Of a stretch of 64,000 nt of DNA, positions 45,191 to 52,879 are shown piece after piece (the first letter of the stretch is position 1; each line of letters begins with the position of its first letter). A program made the translations under genes and the position numbers. Source of the DNA: a virus. The notes under the pieces were generated by a model, which worked only from the letters and a program-made list of their open reading frames with translations, was not told the DNA's origin and made no database searches. The DNA lies in the IMG/VR virus record IMGVR_UViG_3300010885_081169, positions 1 to 64,000 of that record. The stretch is one strand, 5' to 3'.

Positions 45191-47518
45191 ATGGCCATAC
45201 TTCCGCTCACTAAAGACAACTTTGAAACAGTTGTCCTAGAGTTACACCCGAAACGGTCGTTCTCATCTTCTTCCCACGGAACGACTGGTTCTGTGTATGT
45301 GCTTGCTGAGAGGTCTAGCTACAACAAGGAGATGTTGGGTCTTGCCGCCTTCAATGATGGCAAGGCAGACGATAACAACCTCGAGTCTGTTAGGGAGCTG
45401 TTGTTCTCGAGCACAAGCTCGAACCTCTACGTCGAAACCCTTAGCTATTTGAACTCAGTCAATCAGACTCAGGTCACCGCGCGGCAGTCGAAGCAAGTTG
45501 AAGTCATACGCTTCATACCATCAAGCGATTTCACGAGTAACACTCTGAGAAAGTCTGTGACACGGGATGTGTTATTTCCATTCTACAGACCGACTTACAC
45601 GACGGCTCACTGGGGTTTCACGAACTACCAGTGCTTGAATTTCTTCACGTCGTCGAATGTTCCATCATACAAGTGCCTGGCATATCCAGCTCCGACAGCC
45701 GGAAGCAGGAACGACTACAATGTCACAGGCAGCTTCACGTTCAGCTTCTACGTCAATCCAAGAAGCACGGTCATCAACGTTGGTGACAGTTACACCGCAG
45801 GCTGCATATTGCATATGTCATCTGCCTATGCGATCTCCCTGATCACGGGATCTCACATCGGACAAGATGGACGCCCTGATAAGTTCAGGATCATGCTCCA
45901 GCTCTCATCTAGCGCTGACACAAGCCCTTCTCTTATCAATCCCGACTTAACACCTCTCTCGCAGGTGTTCACAACTAGCGACAATTCTCTTTCTTTGAAC
46001 AGTTGGCACCATGTTGCAGTTAGATGGGGAACTGATTTCAACGCTGGAACTGGATCTTTCTTCATCGATGGTGTCGAAGACGTGAGCTCGAGATTCACGC
46101 TTGGCACGTCCAACATCAACACCTCTGTAGACTCTTATGGCTTCAATCCAGTGATAGTCGGCAACTATCTGAACACTGGAGTTCTGGATGCCCAGAACAG
46201 GTTCTTCAACACTGGAGTGAGCGCTGACGAGGGAATATACGACGCTGGAGTGGCCAGCGACGTGACCACCAGTTGGCTAAACCTCCCGCTCAACGCCGAG
46301 TTGCACGATGTCAGGATCTACTCTAAGACCCTCACAAAGGGCGAAATTGTGAGCGCCTCTCTGCAAGGTCCCGAGAGCTACAACGACCTGCTCTTCTACT
46401 TGCCCGTGCAGTTCGTCAAAGAGAGCCCGACAAGAGACGTGTTAGTCACGCCGTTCCAATCAAAGTCTCGCGCCACAGAAGTCCCCTTCAACGAAGAGCT
46501 GGCGTTTGGAGTTCGCGGAAAGGACATCAACGCCGAGAACTACCTCCGCGAGATGGTCCAGGGAAGATACCCAAGAATGTTCTTCCTCACTTCTTCAGTG
46601 ATAGACACAACGACTCAGACTTACACGGCAGACCAGTTTCTGTACGACATCTCTCCGTCAGCTCCATCGACAAGAGCGAGAAATTTGCTGATACTTCCGT
46701 GCGATAACGGAAAGTTTGCTCCAAACTTTAAGCTTCTCTCTTCAGGAAGCAATGACCGCTTTGTGAATGACACCGGAGCGCAAGACCTCACGATGGTGTC
46801 TCTTCTGAACCTGATCTCGACTTCTTCAATAAATCCTGGAATGCTACAGTCTAACCAGGACGGCACTGACAGCTCGGATCCAAGCGGCATCATGCAGGAG
46901 ATGCTGGGGTCTTCTCCTGAGAATCCCGGGGTAAGTCCTGGCAGTGGCTTCACAATCCTCCAGCGCACAAGAGACAACTCTTCTAACGAAGTTGTGTTCT
47001 TCGACAGCTCAAACTTGTTCTACGGCAAGAGCATCAGGCCTGGCACAGTTGTTATAACTGACCCCTCAGTTACAGCCTCGAACTCCAGGGTTTCTATGAC
47101 TCTAAAGGACGATGGGTACGGCAACCTGTTCAGGGCTGACAGCAACACGGAATCTGCCAAGTGGTCTTCGGTAGGAAACGTGCTGTATGATGAGGGCTTG
47201 ATAGTGGTCAAGTCACCAAACATACTGCACTTTGGGAAGGACGAGTTCGAGGTATCGTTCGAAGGAGTTCAGAACCTCCACATACTGGAGCTCAATGCTC
47301 TCTCGATGCCAGGCATGATAAACTCCTCGTCGAATCCCTCATTTGTGACAGCCACACCATCAGCCAACGCCTCCGACACGGACACGAACTACACTGTGAT
47401 ATCTGGTCTTCTGATACACGATGAGAACTTGAACGTCATCGCAAGAGCAAACTTGGCTCAGCCAGCGGTGAAGAAGCAGAACGACAAGTACATGTTCAGG
47501 CTCAAGTTCGATTTCTAA
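45191..47518 (+). CDS. LamG-domain virion protein, shares C-terminal module with preceding gene
   Basis: The 775-residue protein has a LamG-type domain at residues about 175-375 (GSFTFSFYVNPRS, LSLNSWHHVAVRWGTD, GSFFIDGVEDVSSR, ELHDVRIYSKTLTKGEI). The last 45 residues match the C-terminal module of the preceding gene. The N-terminal 150 residues carry FETVVLELHPKRSFSSS and are beta-rich. It is the last gene of the large structural block; 26 bp separate it from the RuvC-like gene. Carbohydrate binding is inferred from the fold. Confidence 0.65.
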   Translation: MAILPLTKDNFETVVLELHPKRSFSSSSHGTTGSVYVLAERSSYNKEMLGLAAFNDGKADDNNLESVRELLFSSTSSNLYVETLSYLNSVNQTQVTARQSKQVEVIRFIPSSDFTSNTLRKSVTRDVLFPFYRPTYTTAHWGFTNYQCLNFFTSSNVPSYKCLAYPAPTAGSRNDYNVTGSFTFSFYVNPRSTVINVGDSYTAGCILHMSSAYAISLITGSHIGQDGRPDKFRIMLQLSSSADTSPSLINPDLTPLSQVFTTSDNSLSLNSWHHVAVRWGTDFNAGTGSFFIDGVEDVSSRFTLGTSNINTSVDSYGFNPVIVGNYLNTGVLDAQNRFFNTGVSADEGIYDAGVASDVTTSWLNLPLNAELHDVRIYSKTLTKGEIVSASLQGPESYNDLLFYLPVQFVKESPTRDVLVTPFQSKSRATEVPFNEELAFGVRGKDINAENYLREMVQGRYPRMFFLTSSVIDTTTQTYTADQFLYDISPSAPSTRARNLLILPCDNGKFAPNFKLLSSGSNDRFVNDTGAQDLTMVSLLNLISTSSINPGMLQSNQDGTDSSDPSGIMQEMLGSSPENPGVSPGSGFTILQRTRDNSSNEVVFFDSSNLFYGKSIRPGTVVITDPSVTASNSRVSMTLKDDGYGNLFRADSNTESAKWSSVGNVLYDEGLIVVKSPNILHFGKDEFEVSFEGVQNLHILELNALSMPGMINSSSNPSFVTATPSANASDTDTNYTVISGLLIHDENLNVIARANLAQPAVKKQNDKYMFRLKFDF

Positions 47519-47544
47519 TCAGTTCCTGCAAGATACCTTTGAAC

Positions 47545-48105
47545 ATGATTCTAGGTCTAGACATATCGACTTCTTGCACAGGTGCTTCCATCATATCGAG
47601 CGATGGAGAACTGCTCCACACGATGGCAATAAAGCCTGGTGGAGACGACATGTTCCAGAAGGCGAACAGCTTCAGGATACAGCTCAGCCAGTGGCTTCGC
47701 CAGTGCAAGGTCACTAAACAGCACATAAGCGCTGTCTACATCGAGGAGAACCTGCAGGGATTCAGGCCGGGTCTCTCATCTGCTGGAACGCTCCTCACTC
47801 TGGCCAGATTCAACGGCGTGGCATCGTACATAGTGTTTCTGGAGCTGGGCATCGTTCCAGAGTACATCAATGTCACGGCAGCGCGGAAGCTGGTCTCCCT
47901 CAAGATAGACAGGACCCGTGACACCAAGGAGCAGGTGCTTGAGTGGGCCACCGCCAAGTTTGGCTACACTCCTACATCGAGAGCCGTGAAGACTGGCAAG
48001 AAGAAGGGTCAGATGGTAATCGAGACCCACCACTTCGACATTGCTGACTCAATTGTGATCGCGGTCGCAGGGCTTGAACAACGGAAGTCTGTAGATGTAA
48101 ATTAG
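47545..48105 (+). CDS. RuvC-like Holliday junction resolvase
   Basis: The 186-residue protein has the RNase H-like RuvC fold with its four acidic positions: D6 (LGLDISTSCTG), E67 (AVYIEENLQG), D165 and D168 (HHFDIADSIVIA). RuvC cuts four-way junctions; in phages such enzymes remove branches before packaging. I chose the ATG at 47545; TTG two codons earlier is the alternative. It overlaps nothing upstream and is followed 3 bp later by the primase gene. Its place before primase, Mre11-Rad50 and terminase suggests a recombination/packaging unit. Confidence 0.82.
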   Translation: MILGLDISTSCTGASIISSDGELLHTMAIKPGGDDMFQKANSFRIQLSQWLRQCKVTKQHISAVYIEENLQGFRPGLSSAGTLLTLARFNGVASYIVFLELGIVPEYINVTAARKLVSLKIDRTRDTKEQVLEWATAKFGYTPTSRAVKTGKKKGQMVIETHHFDIADSIVIAVAGLEQRKSVDVN

Positions 48106-48108
48106 CGT

Positions 48109-49068
48109 ATGGAAGTAAATCTCGAAGCCAAACTGCATTTCATCACTTCCATTTTTGGTCCAGGAGTAGTAAACAAAGGCGCGGTCGCCGTCGCCTGTCC
48201 AAAGTGCTCGAAAGACAATCCCGATAAGAAGAAGCTCATCATCCAGCTTGAGAATGGACTTCACCACTGTTGGGTCTGTGAACTCAAGGGCAAGACGCTT
48301 ACGTATACTGTCAAGAAGTATGCGCCAGATAAGCTTGACATGTACCTCCGGATATTCGAATCGGGAGACTATGACAGCGTTCTAGCCGAAGAAGTCAAGG
48401 AGAAGGTTGAGCTGCCAAGCGACTTTGTGCCGCTCGGTCCGGCAGCCGACAGCCTCGATCCAGACATACAGGCATCTAGAGAGTATTGCCTGTCAAGAGG
48501 CTTGACAGAGCGTGATATCTGGTACTTCAAGCTCGGCGCTTGTTCTTCTGGAAAGTACCGACGTAGAGTGATCATGCCCTCATTTGATTCTGAGGGAGAG
48601 CTCAACTACATCACTGCCAGATCCATCGATCCTGAAAGCAAGTACAAGTACATGAACTCCAAGGCGGAGAAGAAGGGCCTCATCTTCAACGAGATCAACA
48701 TCGACTGGAAGAAAGAGCTCACAATCGTCGAAGGGCCATTTGACTTAGTCAAGTGCGACAGGAACGCAGTGACCCTTCTCGGATCTGGACTCAACGAGGG
48801 CTATGAGCTCTTTAGAAAGATAGTAACAAACATGACTCCAGTCGTCCTGGCACTGGATCCTGACGCAAGGGACAAGTCAGAAAAAGTCTGCTCCCGTCTG
48901 TATTCATATGGAATTAGAGTTAGAGTTATGAACGTGGAGCCCTTTAAGGATGTCGGCGAGATGTCCAAGCAGGAGTTCCTTGCTAGGAAAGAGGCGGCCA
49001 AGATTTGGTCCCCTGAAGATCGCCTCCATCACCTCTTCACTAAGATAAGAAGCGGCTCGCTCATCTAA
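48109..49068 (+). CDS. DnaG-type DNA primase (zinc finger + Toprim)
   Basis: The 319-residue protein has an N-terminal zinc-binding domain (C30-x2-C33 ... C54-x2-C57, in ACPKCSKDNPD and HHCWVCELKG). A Toprim core follows: the catalytic E208 in LTIVEGPFDLVK and D250-x-D252 in LALDPDARDKSE, preceded by a basic RNA-polymerase region (FKLGACSSGKYRRRVIMPSF). This is the architecture of DnaG-like primases; T4 gp61 (342 aa) is similar in size. It synthesises RNA primers at the fork. The helicase partner (gp41) is not in the window. Confidence 0.85.
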   Translation: MEVNLEAKLHFITSIFGPGVVNKGAVAVACPKCSKDNPDKKKLIIQLENGLHHCWVCELKGKTLTYTVKKYAPDKLDMYLRIFESGDYDSVLAEEVKEKVELPSDFVPLGPAADSLDPDIQASREYCLSRGLTERDIWYFKLGACSSGKYRRRVIMPSFDSEGELNYITARSIDPESKYKYMNSKAEKKGLIFNEINIDWKKELTIVEGPFDLVKCDRNAVTLLGSGLNEGYELFRKIVTNMTPVVLALDPDARDKSEKVCSRLYSYGIRVRVMNVEPFKDVGEMSKQEFLARKEAAKIWSPEDRLHHLFTKIRSGSLI

Positions 49069-49078
49069 TCGGAGAAAC

Positions 49079-52000
49079 ATGAAGTCATTTAGCTGCGTAC
49101 ACCTCTCTGACATCCACTTTCGAGGCCTGTCCAGGCACGATGAGTACCGAGAGGCGTTTGAGGACTTCTTCCTGAAGGCGAAGGATCTCAAGCCTGACGT
49201 CATCATGGTCGGTGGTGACGTTGTCCACTCTAAGACGCAGGGAATCTCGCCAGAGCTTGTCGATATTCTTGTCTGGTGGTTCTCCAAGCTCTCAGAGATT
49301 GCACCCACGCACATCATCTTGGGAAACCATGACGGTCTCATCACCAACAAGGACCGCCAAGATGCGATCAGTCCGCTGATCAACGCTCTGAACAATCCAC
49401 GGCTCACGCTGTACAAGAAGTCTGGAGTCTACCCGACTGGCGTTCCAGGCTACAACTGGTGCGTCCTCTCTTGCTTTGATGAAGAAGGGTGGGCAGACGT
49501 CAAGCCTGTGCCGGGAGAGATCAACATTGCGCTCTTCCACGGCGCAGTTCGAGGTTCTCAGATCGACAGCGAGTACGAAATCGAGGGCGAGGTTGAGAAC
49601 AACCTGTTCGAAGGTTTCGACTTCGGTTTCCTGGGGGACATTCACAAGTTCCAGTATCTTGATTCAGCAAAGAGGATCGCTTACCCAGGCTCCACGCTCC
49701 AGCAGAACTATGGTGAAGACCTCGAGAAGGGATTCCTGTACTGGCAGATCAGCTCGAAGGACAGCTACAGCTCGAAGTTCATTCCAGTCAAGAACCCCTC
49801 TCCGTTCATCACCATCGACTGGCAGGGCTCTGTCATGGAGACAGCTCGCCACGCCCTCCAGTTCCCTAACCGATCGAGGTTCAGGGTGCGGCACACCGAT
49901 GCCCTTCCCCAGGCTGAGATCAAGCTGCTCTACTCTGAACTCAAGGAGCAGAAGAACGCGTCTGAGATCGTGTTTAAGTTCGATAACGATCTCCAGGCCG
50001 GATCAGTTGACACTGAGACGATATCGACTGAAGATCACAACTATCACAATCCTGCCAACATCTTGGAGCTCATCAAGCAGTTCTATAGCAACAAGCAGAT
50101 TAGTGAAGAGACCTGGGAGAAGATCTCTGGAAAGGTCACAAAGTACTGCGACGAGATTGGAAAGTCTGATCCGGTCAGAAACGTCAAGTGGTCTGTGAAT
50201 TCCATGAAGTTCGATAACACGTTTGGATACGGCAAAGAGAACTACATCAACTTTGATGGTCTCAGCGGAGTGATCGGCCTCTTTGGAAAGAACAGGATTG
50301 GAAAGTCCTCGATTCCTGGCACAATGATGTACGGTCTCTACAACTCCAATGACCGTGGCATCGTCAAGAACCTCCACGTGATCAACACTCGAAAGAGCCA
50401 CTGCTCAGTGGAGCTGGACTTCACCGTCAATGGCCAGCAGTACCGACTTGAGCGCCAGACCGTCAAGAATCAGAATAAGTCTGGAGAGGTATCAGGTAAG
50501 ACGCACGCCAACATCTTTCAGATCCTTCCAAACGGAAGCCTCAAGGACGTGAGTGGTGAGCAGCGCCGAGACACCGATGTCCTGATGCAGGAGCTCATCG
50601 GCACAAAGGAAGATTTCCTGCTGACTTCTTTCGCGAGCCAGGGCGAGATGAACAACTTCATTAAGCAGAAGTCCACGTTCAGAAAGAGCACTCTGGCAAA
50701 CTTCTTAGACCTCGACATCTTTGACAAGATCTGCGACATGGCAAAGAATGAGTCACTGCCGACAAAGGCGCTCATTGATAGAATGCCGCAGCGCGACTGG
50801 AATGTTACAATCTCCGAGAAGAAGTCTGAGCTGGCGTCCCTCAAGAACGAACGCGCGGACGTAGAGTCTCAGCTGGAGAGCACAAAGTCCAGAATTGAAG
50901 TCTTGAAGAAGAAGTCTGCTGATCTTGGAGCAGACAAGCTTGTTACCAAAGAGGATGTGGAGAGGATCCAGCGAGCTCTTGATAACGCCAAGGCGCTTCA
51001 AGACCAATTGACACAGAATCTTGCCAAGTGTGATTCTGACATATCCGCCGCCAAGGAAAGGCTCACGAAGATCTCTGCGATCAAGAGCCAGTTTCCCATC
51101 GAGGAGCTGAAGGCAAAGCTTGCAGAGCAGAACGACCTCGAGAGGTCGATACTGAAGCTTGAGCACGAACTTGAGAGAGAAAAGATTGAGCTCTCAAGCC
51201 AGCAGAAGTCAGTCAAGCTGCTTGAGCAAGTGCCTTGTGGAGATGGCTTTCCTACATGCAAGTTCATCAAGGACTCGCACAAGAACAAGCTGACGCTTGA
51301 CGACCAGGTAGCAAAGTGCGACCAGCTCAAGGATGGTCTCAATGCGATCAGAAAGACGCTGAAGAAGATCTCTGAAGAGAACTATGGCGAGAAGATAGAG
51401 AAGTACCAGAAGGTCCTCGACCAGGAGAATGCGACAAAGGTCTCTGTCGCCAACCTTGAGAGCGCAAAGGTGCGGATCACCAGGGAGCTTGACGACGCAA
51501 AGAAGGAAGTGGCCCGCCTGGATGACAATCTACTTGTCGCCAAGAACTCCGTTGTGGACGTCGGTGAGACCAGCGAGGTAAGCTCTCTGAAGAAGGAGCT
51601 GGCATCCCTTGATGATGCCCTTCGCAATGGTGACCAGCAGAGGGTCAGCCTCAGTGAGAAGATAGGCCTCACCACCTCGAACATTGCTCAGCTTGAGAAG
51701 GAGCAGAAAGAGTACCAGCGCCTGATCTCTGAGTGGACAGTGTTTGAGAACATTGTCGTTGCGACCAACAAGCGCGGAATCCCGCTCCAGGTCCTGTCAA
51801 GCGAGCTGCCCAAGATCAACTCAGAGATCTCAAAGATCCTCCAGGGTGTGGTCGGTTTCACAGTTGAGCTAGAGGCGGACCACCAGTCCAACTCCATGGA
51901 TGTCTTCATCAACTACGGCGACTCCAGGCGGATCATCGAGTGCGCTTCAGGCATGGAGAAGATGATGGCATCTCTTGCGATCCGTGTCGCGCTCATCAAT

Positions 52001-52219
52001 GTCTCCTCCCTGCCAAAGAGCGACATGCTCATCATTGATGAGGGCTTCGGTGCCCTTGATGAGATGAATGTCGAGGCCTGTAACAGGATGCTCCAGAGCC
52101 TCAAGCGGTGGTTCCGAGTGATATTCGTGATCTCCCATGTCGATGCCGTCAAGGATGCTGTTGACAACTTTGTGGAGATCACCAGCAACGGCAAGGACTC
52201 CAGAGTGCACTATGAGTGA
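49079..52219 (+). CDS. gp47-gp46: Mre11-Rad50 (gp47-gp46/SbcD-SbcC) fusion protein
   Basis: This 1046-residue single chain joins two recombination proteins. Residues 1-200 form a calcineurin-like nuclease (gp47/Mre11): D11-x-H13, GGD47, GNH84-D85, H154 in LFHGAVRG and GD187-I-H189. Residues from about 370 are an SMC/Rad50-type ATPase (gp46): Walker A GKNRIGKS at 403-410, coiled coil about 570-930, a Cys pair C720-x6-C727 at the hook, ASGMEK in place of the usual signature, Walker B DMLIIDE at 982-988 and a final ISHVD. In T4 the two are separate genes. The complex resects DNA ends for recombination-dependent replication and degrades host DNA. The reading frame is unbroken. Confidence 0.92.
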   Translation: MKSFSCVHLSDIHFRGLSRHDEYREAFEDFFLKAKDLKPDVIMVGGDVVHSKTQGISPELVDILVWWFSKLSEIAPTHIILGNHDGLITNKDRQDAISPLINALNNPRLTLYKKSGVYPTGVPGYNWCVLSCFDEEGWADVKPVPGEINIALFHGAVRGSQIDSEYEIEGEVENNLFEGFDFGFLGDIHKFQYLDSAKRIAYPGSTLQQNYGEDLEKGFLYWQISSKDSYSSKFIPVKNPSPFITIDWQGSVMETARHALQFPNRSRFRVRHTDALPQAEIKLLYSELKEQKNASEIVFKFDNDLQAGSVDTETISTEDHNYHNPANILELIKQFYSNKQISEETWEKISGKVTKYCDEIGKSDPVRNVKWSVNSMKFDNTFGYGKENYINFDGLSGVIGLFGKNRIGKSSIPGTMMYGLYNSNDRGIVKNLHVINTRKSHCSVELDFTVNGQQYRLERQTVKNQNKSGEVSGKTHANIFQILPNGSLKDVSGEQRRDTDVLMQELIGTKEDFLLTSFASQGEMNNFIKQKSTFRKSTLANFLDLDIFDKICDMAKNESLPTKALIDRMPQRDWNVTISEKKSELASLKNERADVESQLESTKSRIEVLKKKSADLGADKLVTKEDVERIQRALDNAKALQDQLTQNLAKCDSDISAAKERLTKISAIKSQFPIEELKAKLAEQNDLERSILKLEHELEREKIELSSQQKSVKLLEQVPCGDGFPTCKFIKDSHKNKLTLDDQVAKCDQLKDGLNAIRKTLKKISEENYGEKIEKYQKVLDQENATKVSVANLESAKVRITRELDDAKKEVARLDDNLLVAKNSVVDVGETSEVSSLKKELASLDDALRNGDQQRVSLSEKIGLTTSNIAQLEKEQKEYQRLISEWTVFENIVVATNKRGIPLQVLSSELPKINSEISKILQGVVGFTVELEADHQSNSMDVFINYGDSRRIIECASGMEKMMASLAIRVALINVSSLPKSDMLIIDEGFGALDEMNVEACNRMLQSLKRWFRVIFVISHVDAVKDAVDNFVEITSNGKDSRVHYE

Positions 52220-52505
52220 AAGCAGAAAGATAGTAGAAGTTGGGAACGTCAAGATTGTCGTGGAGAACAAGCTCTCGAACAGGAATCCCCTTGCATGCCC
52301 CGTGTGCAAGATCCTTCTTCGCGACAGGAATGACATGCTCGCGCAGAGCTCTTATGGATGCTGCAGACTGTGTGAGATCGAGGTCGCATATCCCAACAAA
52401 TCCAAGTGGATGTCTGGTTGGCGCCCAACGGGAGATGAATTAGAGGGGATCAGGAAAAAACGCAAGCAGGTTCCTAGTTATCTGCTGAGGACTTCACCAT
52501 GCTAA
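52212..52505 (+). CDS. Small zinc-ribbon protein
   Basis: The 97-residue protein contains CPVC near residue 29 and CCRLC near 49, giving a four-Cys zinc ribbon. The C-terminal half is basic (GIRKKRKQVPSYLLRTS), suggesting nucleic-acid binding. I chose the ATG that overlaps the end of the Mre11-Rad50 gene; the frame extends further upstream inside that gene. The stop overlaps the next ATG. It may assist DNA processing or packaging, but no family is recognised. Confidence 0.65.
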   Translation: MSESRKIVEVGNVKIVVENKLSNRNPLACPVCKILLRDRNDMLAQSSYGCCRLCEIEVAYPNKSKWMSGWRPTGDELEGIRKKRKQVPSYLLRTSPC

Positions 52506-52876
52506 GCATGCAACAGGTAAATCTGCTCGGAGAGATAATCAACTCTGACTTTGGAAAGGCTTCGTCAAACGACGGGACCTATGGGATCAAGCCGCACATT
52601 GCTGGAAACAGGCTGATCATAAACTACAATACGATGGCGTATCTCCCTGGCGAGAGGTCGATCCAGCAGAACATACCGATGCTGGCTGACCAGGCCAACC
52701 AGAGAGTGGATTCCCTGATCGCAGAGGTGAAGCTCGCGTACAAAGAAAGGTCTGGGCAGAACATCAAGTTGGCAAATCCTGGTATGTCTGATGCCGTAGA
52801 GTTTGTGCAGGCGTCATACAACAGCCCGCGCAAGGTGGTCCTCTACAAGAGAAAGTTCGTCTACGACCTGGGGTGA
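52499..52876 (+). CDS. Small protein just before the large terminase, unknown
   Basis: The 125-residue mixed alpha/beta protein (GEIINSDFGKASSNDGTYGIKPHIAG, YNTMAYLPGERSIQQNIPMLADQANQRVDSLIAEVKLAY, AVEFVQASYNSPRKVVLYKRKFVY). Its place, immediately upstream of gp17, is that of the small terminase gp16 in T4. The sequence does not look like gp16 (no helix-turn-helix or clear coiled coil), so that identity is only positional. ATGCTAA overlap with the zinc-ribbon gene supports co-translation. Confidence 0.6.
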   Translation: MLSMQQVNLLGEIINSDFGKASSNDGTYGIKPHIAGNRLIINYNTMAYLPGERSIQQNIPMLADQANQRVDSLIAEVKLAYKERSGQNIKLANPGMSDAVEFVQASYNSPRKVVLYKRKFVYDLG

Positions 52877-52879
52877 TCC

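Noticed and set aside
52499-52876. Small terminase gp16
   Set aside because: Position fits but no sequence feature of gp16 is visible; left as unknown.
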